Assembly: GCA_026225945.1 (NCBI GenBank) | Contig: JAMJFZ010000818.1 | Location: 383,501 to 447,500 of the forward strand | Length of the DNA: 64,000 bases | Reading direction: 5' to 3' | From: Cricetomys ansorgei | Lineage: Eukaryota > Chordata > Mammalia > Rodentia > Nesomyidae | Shown: positions 54,106 to 64,000 of the stretch, piece by piece | How positions within the stretch are numbered: position 1 is the first letter of the stretch | Layout of the letters: every line of letters starts with the position of its first letter | Position numbers and translations under genes: made by a program | The notes under the pieces: generated by a model | Told to the model about the DNA's origin: nothing | Seen by the model: only the letters and a program-made list of their open reading frames with translations | Databases searched by the model: none

Positions 54106-54554
54106 GTCGCAGACTGTGTTTGGTGCCAATTACTGCAGATACCATCCCAGAGACAGCTCAGCTGTTCACAAACCACCAGCAAACAGATGATCACAGGAAA
54201 AACACATCTATTTTCCTTACCAGAAAACCCACCAATAGACATACAACCATTTGGGTTACCCATTGGGTTATCATTAACCCAACAGCATTGACTGTTTGTT
54301 ACATCTCTGATGCTACGCCAGGCCCAGAGAATAAAATGAAAGCCAAGGTAGGTATACCAGTTGTCTTTTTGAATTCATGTTCCGGCAAACACCTCCCTGT
54401 ACATCAACCCCGTACTCTACCCAGAGGTAAATGAGTGAGTATAGTTTGGTGTGGAAGTCCTCAACCCACTTGTGGTTTTTGATTAACATATACACGATCT
54501 GAGTATACGGTGTGATGGCTTGAACCAGGCATGGAGTACGCACGGACCCAATCA
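54106..54554. other. Unique sequence, no feature recognised
   Basis: No repeat or exon was identified. Confidence 0.4.
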
Positions 54555-54735
54555 GAGTAGTCAGTGAGGTTTGAAGCTGGACATCACTTCAGGTTCTGCC
54601 CCACACTGGCTTTGCGACGTGAGACAAGCCGTTTAACCAGCATAGCCTCCTCGGGTCCCTAAAGTGACGATCATCATCCCTGGGCCAGACAGCTGTGAGA
54701 ACCGGGTCTGATGAGGAATGTGGGTACGTGGGTAT
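54555..54735 (+). repeat. MIR SINE
   Basis: GGTTCTGCCCCACACTGGCT, TTGCGACGTGAGACAAGCCG, TTTAACCAGCATAGCCTCCT and CTGTGAGAACCGGGTCTGAT follow forward MIR order. Confidence 0.65.
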
Positions 54736-54887
54736 GAACACTTGGCGGCTACTCACTACGGTTACTCCTGCACCGTCCATGACAGAGGCAACCAGATAAC
54801 CGCAATGTTATCACTGCTGCACAGCACACATGGAATGCCAGAGACCTCTAGGTCATTTGTACACGTGATTCGACTCCGTTTCTTTAT

Positions 54888-54992
54888 GAGACGCGACGTG
54901 ACTCTGTAGCTTAGGCTGGCCTTGAACTTGCAATCCTCCCACCTCAGGCTTCTGAGTGCTGGATTGCAGGCATGTGTTGCTATGCCCAATAG
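54888..54992 (-). repeat. B1-like SINE
   Basis: TATGAGACGCGACGTGACTC, TTAGGCTGGCCTTGAACTTG and CAGGCATGTGTTGCTATGCC are a reverse B1. Confidence 0.75.
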
Positions 54993-55097
54993 TTTGTTTG
55001 TATGATCTGTTTTAACATCTAAAAAGCATTTGGTATATCCCTATATTTTTCTAGCTTAATTTTTTTCTCTTTAGTTTTTAATCTTGTACTGTACTTC

Positions 55098-55123
55098 ATC
55101 TATCTATCATCTATCTATCTATC

Positions 55124-55158
<35 letters not shown>

Positions 55159-55200
55159 AGTCTGTCTATCTATCTATCATCTATCTATCTATCTATCTGT
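55098..55200. repeat. TCTA tetranucleotide array
   Basis: CTATCTATCTATCTATCTAT with ATCA and GTCTG interruptions over about 100 bp. Confidence 0.97.
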
Positions 55201-55358
55201 GTATGTGTGTACCACAGTGTTCATGTAGAGGTCAGAGGACAACTAGGAGTAGTCAGCTCTCTCCCTCCACCATGTGGGATCCAGGGAGGGGACCAACCCC
55301 AGGTTATCAGGCTTGACAGCAAGCTCCTTTACCCACTGAGCCATCTTGTTGGCCTCTC
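55201..55358 (-). repeat. B3 SINE
   Basis: GTAGAGGTCAGAGGACAACT, CTCCCTCCACCATGTGGGAT and TTTACCCACTGAGCCATCTT are a reverse B3, adjoining the TCTA array on its tail side. Confidence 0.85.
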
Positions 55359-55359
55359 T

Positions 55360-56574
55360 CTCTTCCCGGGAAAGTATTTAAAACCCAAGATGGTCTGAAG
55401 AACAGCCTGAAATCCTTAACAAAAAAAATGTCCTTCTCTCATCTTTAGCTCTCCCCCGTCCCCCGTCTCACACTGCAGCAGCTCAGCCTGGTGTCTGGAG
55501 GGGACAGAACCAAGGGGCTGTCTGTTACAGCTGCGGTCACATCGATACCTTTGATTGCGTGTGTCCGTCGTGGTGGTGTGTTGTCTCTGCGTATGTCTCT
55601 TCTGCTGGGGATGTGGTTAAATTTCCTCTAGCACCATTGGGCAAGTGAGATGCTTGTCCCTTCTCAGAACCTGGAGACAGGAGGGAGTGAGGACTGGTTA
55701 TCATGGAAACCACGACTCCCCGGGGCCCCAAGGGGCACTTCTGGAAATGGTTCGGGATCTGATCACAGTCTTCAAGTGTGAGAGCTGTGGCTAAAAGCTG
55801 TTATTTCCTTGTGTCTGATAAATGGTTGCTGGGAAGCTGCCTGCTCTGGTTTTTGCTGGGGGAGATTGCATTGGGGGAGGGGCGAGTCAGGAGAATTGGA
55901 TGACAGGATTCGGGGGGAGTCTCGGAGACTCAGACCTGCATGGCGCCCAAAGCTTCACGGATGGGTCAGAGACACTACTGCTGCAACCTTTGTGAAGACT
56001 TCAGAAATCTAAAGGACACTGAGGTTGTTATGAGAGATGGATGTGACCCATCCTCAGAGGCTGAAAAGGCTTTCAGCTCTACGTAAGAGACTCCCAACCC
56101 CGGGGGGAAAATCATCAGTCCCAAGGACCTTTAAAAGAGAATTCCAGGAGTCGGGGTTCCCACTTCAAATACATTCAGTCACCGGGTAGGAAACACCATT
56201 TGGCCAAAATGAGTTTGGCGAAGCTTCCGGTGGTCAGGTGAGCCCACGTCCCTCGCAGGGCGTGCACATCAGCTTCCGCTAGCAGCTTTCCCAGCGCTAA
56301 CTCATCACCAGGCTTTCCAAAGACAGCTCCAGGTGTGGGATTCCAAGCAAAAGCTTCTCTTAAAATAGAGCTACGAATTCAAACATACTTAAATCCCATC
56401 GAAGTCCAAAGAAAACACAGCAGAAGGTCAGAGCCAAGACATCCTTTCCAGTTTGTAAGCCATGCTGTGTCACAAAGAATCTGAAACCCCAGAAGCAGAA
56501 GGGACCCCTGTCTTGTCCTCGGTAACCTCGGCAACAGTGTCGAGATGCTTCCGCGTTTACCTGGGGTCAGCCGC
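55360..56574. other. Unique sequence, no feature recognised
   Basis: No repeat or exon was identified. Confidence 0.4.
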
Positions 56575-56705
56575 GTATTTAGGATTCACTGCGACCTTGA
56601 AAGTGTTAGGAATTTTTACCCCAAACATACACATAGGGAAACTGAGGCTGCAGGAGGAGAAGCCGCGTGTCACCCGGCTCCCACAATATGCATGAACAGG
56701 AAGTA
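56575..56705 (-). repeat. MIR fragment
   Basis: ATAGGGAAACTGAGGCTGCA then GAAGCCGCGTGTCACCCGGC follow the reverse MIR core with CpG-rich divergence. Confidence 0.5.
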
Positions 56706-56784
56706 AGTAAAATGCAATAGAGATTTTTGTGATTAAACGTGATCCAGAATTCGAGAAGAATTAGCTAAATTGCTCTCTAAGACA

Positions 56785-56915
56785 AGAGTCAGCACATTGT
56801 AACCACAGACCAATCCAGCAGCCTGACAATATTTTGTAAATTACATTTTTTTGTTTTTAACACACAGTCATGTCTTTCTATGGCTGCTTGTGAGCTGAAC
56901 AGTCAATACCGAAAA
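56785..56915 (+). mobile_element. Old DNA-transposon-like fragment
   Basis: GTCAGCACATTGTAACCACA, GACCAATCCAGCAGCCTGAC, ATTTTGTAAATTACATTTTT and CTATGGCTGCTTGTGAGCTG resemble a common mammalian non-autonomous DNA transposon (GGCCAAATCC.GCC...TATGGCTGCTT). The family name is uncertain. Confidence 0.4.
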
Positions 56916-56929
56916 CCATCTGGCCAGAT

Positions 56930-57065
56930 CTCTGTAATCTTCTCAACAGTTCTATAGCGTGGGTGCTATTAGTTCTTAAACAGGGTGAACTTGAGGCGTG
57001 TAGAGGCCAAGTGGCAAACTCAAGCTCAGTTAGGACAGAAGTGGGCTTTAGAGGGAGACCCCAGG
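56930..57065 (-). repeat. MIR fragment
   Basis: AATCTTCTCAACAGTTCTAT, GGGTGCTATTAGTTCTTAAA and AGAGGCCAAGTGGCAAACTC follow reverse MIR order. Confidence 0.5.
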
Positions 57066-57069
57066 AGCC

Positions 57070-57949
57070 CCAGTGTGTCAGGCAGCAGGGTGTGGAAACA
57101 TCACACGCAGATCCGCACTCGTAAACCTTCTGTAAATAAAGTTTTCTTCTTTTCTTTCACGACTGTAGGCCAACTCCTGTACATCCGCAAAACCCACGTG
57201 TCCCAGAAAGTCTCTGAAGCTCTTTCCAGAGTCATCCTATCCCCTTTAAAGAGCATCCAGCAAGTGCCTGGATCCGGTGACCTCTGGGAGTCGATGCTGC
57301 TGGCAGACCGGCTCTAGATCTTTCCCGCCCTGCCCGACCAGCAGCTGATATTCACCCAGCACTTTACAACCCCCCTTAGTTAACCCCAATGTTCCCTGGT
57401 CACTTCCCATTAAGTCTAAAGTGGCTTCCTATTCACAGGATCGGAATTAAAGTGTCACATCTCCCCGTGAGGAGCTGCAGGTGAGACGCAAGGAGTTCAG
57501 AAGGCAAGGGAGAGAGAAGGGGCAGCCCCCCGGTCAGCTCCTAGCTCCTTCCTCTGACCCAACAGCCATCCTGCTACACACATGGATCCCCTCACCCACA
57601 AACTAAACAAAAATAATTTCCAGTATCTTGGGAGATGTTTTGAAAGCTGAGGGTACCCGGCCTAGCTGGCGCAGGGAAATATTGACCGCATCAGCTGGGC
57701 CTGTATACATCTTTCTCCGTGTACCCGGACAAGACAGTTATCCCCACTGTGCCTCCAAAATCCACCTGGAATGCTGTCAAGAGAGCTGCCTCTCCAGCAG
57801 ACAGCTTGGAGCCCACAGCCCAAGCCTTTCTTCCTTCCAGTTTAATCTCAGACCATAAAAGCCAACCGCCTCCCGGAGGCATGCGGTAACTGATGAATTG
57901 CTGTCCTGGCGTGTTTAAAATGGATCCCCGGCCTCCCTGTGGCAGCAAA
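57070..57949. other. Unique sequence, no feature recognised
   Basis: AATAAAG-containing TTTTCTTC near 57133 may be more old repeat. No exon was identified. Confidence 0.35.
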
Positions 57950-58140
57950 TTCAGGAGCAAGAGCAAGCAAAGCTTCAGGTTTTAGGAGAAAGGATTTGTC
58001 ATGCGACGCCCCCAGCTCTGCCTCTTCCCAGCTCCGGGGCCCTGGGCGAGTGTCTCAGCTTCCCTTGCTCTCCCTGCAAGCTGGCTCGTCAGGTAGGGCT
58101 GTCTCCATCGTGAAATTAAAGGACACAATGAAATAGCTTT
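57950..58140 (+). repeat. MIR-like fragment
   Basis: CCCAGCTCTGCCTCTTCCCA, GGCCCTGGGCGAGTGTCTCA and GCTTCCCTTGCTCTCCCTGC loosely follow the forward MIR core. Confidence 0.45.
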
Positions 58141-58564
58141 GTCACCGCGGTTAAGTCCACAAAACAGGCTTTTATAGTTCAGTGACGTGAGCTGCACCAC
58201 CACTGTCATCCGACAACCAACACCACCTGTCTCCAGAGTTCCTCATCTTGTAAAACCGAAACCCGGCGTTCACTGAATGTGAACATCCCGTGTCCCTGTC
58301 CCCAAGACCTGGAAGTGAGCAGACTACTTACTCCCTGTCTGAGAATGTAACTAATCCTGTTGTGTGCACTTGACACGTTCTGTTTCCCCGCGCATCCCCC
58401 AGCCGGCTTCCGCCTTCTAGCCATGGTGGAGAACTGCACAGTGGATGTGGGTGTACGGATGCCTCTTCGATGGTCCTATTTGCAAATACCTTAAGCACGT
58501 ACTCACATGTGGAATTGCTGGTTCATGTACATAGCAAATGTCCATTACTCCTGCCATTGTATCT

Positions 58565-58700
58565 GATGTCTTCTTCCGACCTCTGTGTGCCAACTATGCA
58601 CCTGATGCATAAACACGCATGAAAGCAAAACGCTCATGCACATAATAATGTAAAGGAAGATAAATGTATTTAATAATAATAATAATAATAAAGACATAAT
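58565..58700 (+). repeat. B2 3' end with (AAT)n tail
   Basis: GATGTCTTCTTCCGACCTCT then GCAAAACGCTCATGCACATA and a TAA/AAT run match a truncated B2 3' end. Confidence 0.55.
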
Positions 58701-59519
58701 GTCTATCAAATTGTATCCCGTGAGCCTCTCTTCAATGGCCCCAGACAGGCTACCATGCAAGGTCCCTTTTGCCTGTGCGGCAGGTTGTCTTGTCAATACA
58801 CTATGCGCTGTGTTTGCTTGCAAGAGACACAAGGCAGCCTCATAAATATTCCAAAGCGGTTTCCACACACAGAGGCGAGCTGTGTCCTCAAGCAGAATTC
58901 AGACTTGCTGAGGGCAGGGACCAGGCCCCTGGCTCACACTGGGACTCTGGTTCTGATTCCCCGGTATGAGGTGCAGCCCCTCTGGGTAAGGGCTCCTCGT
59001 AGCTGGGGCAGAAAGCCAGGCAGAATGATCATCCCCGGGGCAGAGTCTTGGGAGAGCTGTGAGCATCTTATCAGTTGGAGGCTTGAGCTCTGCATCTTGG
59101 GAGGGCAGCTTCCATCACTCCCGGTGTTCCAGGGAACCGAGGTGAAGGAATCAAGGTTAATGACTTTCACATACAGATGGTGTGCCAGGCTTATAAATGA
59201 GTCTTCCTTTTTCCCTTTGGGATCCCTCCTGCTGCTGGGAAGATGTGTCTGCTTTCTGCAAGAGGCTACATGCTCCCTTCAGATCATCTCCATTGAACAG
59301 GCAGGTCTCTGGGTGTCCTCTCTGTGGAACTCCATCCCATCACACCTGTGTTCTGGAGCTGATGATGGCCTGGGGTTCAGATCCCACTTACAGGTTGGCA
59401 GAACGGAGGTGGGGCTCCAGGCCCTTCCACCTTAAGACTCAACATACCTGACAACTCATCGTGCATTTTCAAAATTTAAAATAATAAATACACTAGTTTA
59501 TTGGTTTGTCTTCGAAAAA
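58701..59519. other. Unique sequence holding the longest open frame (226 residues), not called a gene
   Basis: The plus-strand frame 58755-59435 has no domain, repeat-family or signal that I recognise, and no CpG island or splice context. A random frame of this length is expected in 64 kb. Confidence 0.4.
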
Positions 59520-59690
59520 ATAAAACACTCCTGTACAACAAAGGAAACAATTATCGAAGAGAGAGCTTGCAGAATTTGTGGAGGAAAAGTCATACTTCTT
59601 GATTATTCTTGTGATCCAAATGATAAAGAATCAGTTGTGGGTTTTTTTTGTTGGTTTTTGTTTTGCTAACTCATATTCTCTGCCCTCAAA
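59520..59690 (+). mobile_element. Possible old L1 ORF2-end fragment
   Basis: CTGTACAACAAAGGAAACAA then TTATCGAAGAGAGAGCTTGC and AGAATTTGTGGAGGAAAA resemble the conserved CTGCACAGCAAAGGAAAC segment near the end of L1 ORF2. Heavily decayed. Confidence 0.35.
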
Positions 59691-59764
59691 GAATTTATAA
59701 TTTGAAGGCACAGAACTGGAATTATTAAAGACAAAAACATATCACAAAGGCTTAGGATATATGG

Positions 59765-60070
59765 TAGTTCTGAATGAAAATGGGCCCAGGAGACTTAAAT
59801 GCTTGTATACTTATTTGGTCCCCAGCTGGTCCAACTGTCTGGGAAGGATTAGGAGGCGGGGCCTTGCTGAAGGCCAGCTTTGAGGTTTCAAAGACTCCTG
59901 GCATCCCTGCTGTGCTTTTTGTTTCCTGTTTGCTGTTTGACAGGAGCACATCTCTTCCTGCCCCCAGGCATCACTGTCTCTGACCCTCTGGAATGGTGAC
60001 CCCAATTAAACGCTTTTTCAAATAAGTTACCTGGGTCATGGTGCTTTATCATGGCAATAGAAAAGCTTCG
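59765..60070 (+). mobile_element. ERVL-MaLR-like solo LTR
   Basis: ACTGTCTGGGAAGGATTAGG then AGGCGGGGCCTTGCTGAAGG, GACCCCAATTAAACGCTTTT, and GGTGCTTTATCATGGCAATA then GAAAAGC follow an ORR1/MT-like LTR. Confidence 0.6.
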
Positions 60071-60647
60071 GGACCAAGGCCTCCCAGCAGGGAACCAAGG
60101 GATCTTTGCTCCAATGTAAAGACAAGTTTGAACAGTGGCCACAAGCACAAGCTTTGTAGTCACAAGCTTCTTGGCTATAACTTTAGAGACCACCTTGAGC
60201 TGGTTTAATCAAAAGGGACTTGGTGGTTCTCATAGGTGTAGGGAAACTCACAAAACACACAAGCAACTGGGGAAGTCCTTAGGCGTGAGAAACTGGAGGC
60301 CCCTGGGATGGGCTGACAGCTCTTCAAATGTTAGTGTCTTATCCATTCTCCTGCTGCAAGTGGGCTTTCTCCAGGGCCCAGAGTACCACCTCAAAGTTCT
60401 GGTTAGGGACCTCCAAGTTCCACATTCCCAGAGAACAGGCTATGTCTGCTCTAGCCACAAGTACATAGCTCTCGAGAACTCTGATTGGTGTGGTTTGGTC
60501 ATGTGGTGTGATCTTGGTGAACTGTGATGGTTGAAGATTGGATGAAGGGTGGAATCCTGTGAGTGACTGCACAACCACAGCAGTAGCACAACAGTGAGCA
60601 CAATCGTGTTGGGACATTTACTAGTGTCCTGTTTGGAGAGACGATTG

Positions 60648-60706
60648 CAGAGACTGTGTGTAGCTCAGTGGTATTGCATGTGGGTGGCCTGGTTCAAGTG
60701 CGCTTT
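60648..60706 (+). repeat. ID-like or B4-head fragment
   Basis: GTGTGTAGCTCAGTGGTATT then GCATGTGGGTGGCCTGGTTC resembles the tRNA-Ala-derived ID/B4 head. Confidence 0.45.
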
Positions 60707-60707
60707 C

Positions 60708-61030
60708 TGGGGCTGGCGACATGACTCGGCGGGTAAAAGCACATGTCGCACAAACCCGACAACCTGAGTTTGATTCCTGGAACTCAGATTTTTTTTTTTT
60801 TTTTAAAGCCACATGGTGTGGCACACATTTGTAATCCCAGCACTCCTACAGGGAGGGAGGTGGGAGGCGGAGACAGGAGAATCTACTGCAAGATCTCTGG
60901 CCAGACTCAAGAGCACGCAGTGTGGGAGAAACAAGAGAAGCCTTGCTTCAACGAGGCAGAAAGAGAGACCTGACTCCCATACATTGTCCTCTGATCTTCA
61001 CATGTATACTATGCCAGTCATACTCACCTG
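60708..61030 (+). repeat. B4 SINE with internal T-run
   Basis: GGGCTGGCGACATGACTCGG, CCTGAGTTTGATTCCTGGAA, a T-run (60789-60804), GTGTGGCACACATTTGTAAT then CCCAGCACTCC and CATTGTCCTCTGATCTTCAC follow B4 order. Confidence 0.75.
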
Positions 61031-61037
61031 CACTTAT

Positions 61038-61179
61038 GTGCACGCACACACACATACACACACACCTACACACACATACATGCACACACACACACACACA
61101 TATACACACACATACAGGCACACACACACACCTACACACACATACACAAACACACACACACACCTACACACACATACAT

Positions 61180-61222
<43 letters not shown>
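61038..61222. repeat. CA-rich array
   Basis: About 185 bp of CA repeats with TACA interruptions, ending in a pure CA run of about 20 copies. It is the expanded tail of the preceding B4. Confidence 0.97.
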
Positions 61223-61226
<4 letters not shown>

Positions 61227-61364
61227 AAGCAAATCATTTAAATTCCACTTTTGCAAAGTTCTAATCCCATCTTCAGAGGCTATCTGCATTCTTCAGAGAG
61301 CTAGAAAACTGTATTTTTTAACTAGCTTTCCCAGATGACTACAGCGGGCACCTGGACATGAGGA

Positions 61365-61460
61365 TTGCTGGCCTTTTCTGACCTATATATTTTACAGAAG
61401 AAGAAACTGAGGTACACAGAGGAGAACAATTCACTCGGGCTGCTCAGCCAGGGAGTAGAA
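61365..61460 (-). repeat. MIR fragment
   Basis: AGAAGAAACTGAGGTACACA then GAGGAGAACAATTCACTCGG follow the reverse MIR core. Confidence 0.55.
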
Positions 61461-62579
61461 AAATGGAACAACACCCGAGGTCTCCTCCTTTGCACACCCC
61501 CACTCAGCTACATCAGTTAGAGCTTGCCACATCCCAAGTGTTTGGTACCTCTCTGGGCTAGAGAAAGGGTTATGGAGAAGAGACAGGGCTCCAGGAGCCC
61601 TGCTGTGCCCAGCAGTTCTGCAACCAGATTGGATTCCCAAACAGTAGCCATCCCAACACTTCACATTCAACTGGATACTCTTCCTCTCTCTCTTCGACAC
61701 CGTGCTCAACCCCTACAACTGTAATCTGGCAAACAGGACCTGGCGCAAGGGAGGGGGATGAGTGGACTGTGGGTGAGCTCACAGGCTGCAGAGAGAGTGG
61801 TTTCAGGCAGAGGGAATGGAGGGAGCAGAGGATGCAGAGAGTGAGATGTCAGTGGCCTGGGGTGCAAAGCAGGAGAGGAGGAGTTGGGAGCTTACCGAGG
61901 CCACGGTTGTGAAGGGACCCCAAGCCAAGTCCCTGGAACCTGGAAGGATGTGCTACCTTCTGAGTTTACGTTGATGGCCACTGAAACCTCTCCTCAGAGA
62001 AGAAGCTGTTGGTCAGCTGTGCCCACGCGTGCCCAGTTATGCGCTAAACACAAATAGGAATCAGTTTCTGTTTCTGACAGCCCCAGCCATGTGACAATCA
62101 AACTCCAAAATTAGAGTTATGAAATGTTTTGAAAGATGATACTGGAGAGCCAACTCAAAATATTTTCTTCACATGCTTGTCCTGTGAATTCACATCCCCC
62201 AAAGGCTTTGGTGTTGGAGGAAAAAAAAAAAAAATTAAGATCAGGAAATTCTGTCCTCCCTCGTCTCCTTCCTGGGCACCTCAGGACAACGAGCACATTA
62301 AAGGCTCTGCGAAGTCCCTGAGGACACATCCATAGGCATTCGCTGAGTCCAGGGTTCTAAACGTTGATCTCAGAAACCCTCTCCACTGATATTATTGTCT
62401 GCCGTGCAGCTGTCTGCTATCTTATGGTTGCGGGAGGGAGGGAGGGAAGCTTTGCGTGTCTCCAGTTTATTACTTTAAGGTAAACCAGGCAGGAAACAAT
62501 GAATACAAGAAGCAGTTATAGACCGTCCCCCTGTTTAAAAAGAATGTAACTGAATGCTTGTGCGACATTCTCAAGGTGT
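61461..62579. other. Unique sequence with small homopolymers
   Basis: An A-run at 62221-62234 and a short GGGA run near 62437 are present. No exon was identified. Confidence 0.4.
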
Positions 62580-62717
62580 AAGTGTACACACACATACATA
62601 TACACACATACACACACACACACACACACATAAATAGACCCTCATGAAAAGCCACATATACACACGTACACGCACGCATGCGTACACATACATACACATG
62701 CACACATACACACACAC
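62580..62717. repeat. CA-rich array
   Basis: Two blocks of CA/CATA repeats on either side of a short non-repetitive segment (CCCTCATGAAAAGCCACATA). Confidence 0.93.
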
Positions 62718-63098
62718 ATGATGTGCTGCCTAGTTTAATGTCAATTTGATACGAGCTAGAGTCATTTGGAAAGAGGGATCTTTGTTTGAGAAAATGCACC
62801 GGCTTGGCCTTCAGACAAGACGGTGGTTCATTTTCTAAATTGATGATTGATGTGGGAGGTTCCAGTCCACTGTGGGCGGTGCCAACCCTAGGCAGGCGAT
62901 CCTAGATGCTATAAGACTTGAGCAACTTGTGAAGGAGCAAGCCGGTAAGCAGCACTCCTCTATGGCCTCTGCATCAGCCCCTGCCTCCTGTGAACAGTTC
63001 CTACCTCCTATTGTTCCTGCCCTGGCTTCCTTCCGTGGTGGACTGTGATATGAAAGTCTAGCTGTTACACATCACAGCAATAGTAACCCTAAGACACA
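62718..63098 (+). mobile_element. ERVL-MaLR (MT/ORR1-like) solo LTR inserted in CA-rich DNA
   Basis: GTTTAATGTCAATTTGATAC, GATGATTGATGTGGGAGGTT, CCACTGTGGGCGGTGCCAAC and CACAGCAATAGTAACCCTAA then GACA. Complete apart from a lost polyadenylation segment. The flanks are CA-rich on both sides. Confidence 0.75.
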
Positions 63099-64000
63099 CA
63101 TAAGCATAGACTCACAGGCAAACCCACTAATTCACAAATATACAGACATAGACCCTCATTTGCATACACACACACACGTGCAAGCAATCCCCCCCCCCCC
63201 CACAGTTCTGTGGACAGATGTGTGAATGATAATTTGGGAGTAGATACTGAAATATATTCCTGTAGAGAAAATGAGGGTGGAAGGCTTCTTATTAATCTTG
63301 AAAAATAGAGCCCCATTCTCTCATCCATCTGGCCTCTAGGATCATCTGTGTGGCTGCAGCATGCCCTTTAAAACTGGCTCTTCAAGCCAGTCTCTCTTTT
63401 GCACACAGTGCCTCACACGGTCCTTGGACATCCGTCGCCTAACCTGTACGTGTTCTCCTAGGCAGAGTTCGAGAAAACTTTCTGTAGCTTGGTCTTCACA
63501 ACCCTCTGCAGCCTCTAGTGAGGTTGACGCTTCCTTGCTTTCAAAGGGAGAGTGCCAAGCCTCAGTGTGTGCAGGGGTGCATGCTTCCTCGAGATACTAT
63601 GATTGGCTCAGAAGTGAGCACAAGACTAAGGCTGGTCCGGTGAGATTTGACCCTGGTGTTTCAGTGGAACCATGAGAAAGTTTCTTTCCTCTTTATCCTG
63701 GGTTTGCTTGGCTGGTGGGACAGACCCTTGAAACAGCCATCTTGAAAGCTCTCCCAGTAATGAAGACAGCAGAAAATGAACATGGGCCACACACTGGATG
63801 GAGACACCGGCGGATGGCAAGTATCAGGACCTCCGGACACAGGTGCTATTTTTCATTTGTACGAACTATGCATCGCAAGCTGGGTTTTCGCCATCAGTTC
63901 AACTTTGGTAAAATCATGAAGAGTTCAGACTCATCCGGCAAACATTTCCTGTCCAGCTGCCACAAGGGCCGAGCTCAGGTACAAGTCAAAGTTGAGAGGT
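63099..64000. other. Unique sequence, no feature recognised
   Basis: A run of about 13 Cs near 63189 is the only low-complexity item. No exon was identified before the window ends. Confidence 0.4.

Noticed and set aside
58755..59435. Longest open frame in the window (226 residues, plus strand)
   Set aside because: No family, domain or signal recognised, no CpG island or splice context. Length is compatible with chance in 64 kb of moderate GC content.
60648..60706. tRNA gene
   Set aside because: A tRNA-like A-box is present but the element is a degraded SINE head without a plausible cloverleaf.

Overview
This window looks like nuclear DNA from a muroid rodent. The evidence is its interspersed repeats: B1, B2, B3 and B4 SINEs on both strands, rodent MT/ORR1-like ERVL-MaLR solo LTRs, and a rodent URR1-like hAT element. 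These sit on an older mammalian layer of MIR and L2 with rare L1 fragments. Long CA/TG, GA and tetranucleotide arrays are numerous. The B2 tails read like the rat/hamster type rather than the young mouse type, and no clear full-length ID element was seen. I cannot name the species. There is no bacterial, phage or CRISPR content.

The only coding sequence I can support is one short first exon on the minus strand, at 24868-24998. It begins with an ATG in a strong start context and runs 43 codons plus two bases to a clean GT splice donor. It lies at the edge of a CpG island of about 0.8 kb (about 24870-25660). Thirty bases upstream of the ATG is a near-canonical 21-bp RE1 (REST/NRSF) element, 25029-25049, with a second exact RE1 right-half 60 bp away. 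The simplest reading is the promoter and first exon of a REST-repressed, probably neuronal, gene transcribed leftward. Positions 1-24867 would then be its first intron, or intron plus flank, and positions beyond about 25.7 kb its upstream region. I do not recognise the protein from 43 residues and found no second exon.

Layout. 0-12 kb: mostly unique sequence with MIRs, a few B1/B2/B4 copies and two candidate conserved non-coding blocks (about 1.1-1.3 and 5.6-5.8 kb). 12.4-13.3 kb: a tetranucleotide array running directly into an 18-unit minisatellite with alternating 36- and 31-bp units. 13.3-24 kb: SINEs, MaLR LTRs and a candidate conserved block near 20 kb. 24.2-26.3 kb: exon 1, RE1 and CpG island. 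26-35 kb: MIR, B2, B4 and a run of MaLR LTRs. 35-44 kb: a possible conserved block near 35.7 kb, long microsatellites, L2 fragments and an old L1 3' end. 44-51 kb: a palindromic MITE-like element, several B4 copies and a 225-bp URR1-like hAT copy. 52-54.2 kb: a CATC array followed by stacked and nested MaLR LTRs, one split by a B1 with a target-site duplication. 54-64 kb: SINEs, MIRs, a weak L1 fragment, CA arrays and two more LTRs.

Nearly all open reading frames are artefacts of microsatellites, LTRs or GC-rich unique DNA. The most interesting items are the RE1/exon 1 pair, the alternating-unit minisatellite, CTCF-like motifs carried in by two B2 SINEs, and the stacked MaLR cluster. All repeat calls are by eye against remembered consensus features, so boundaries are approximate unless bases are quoted.
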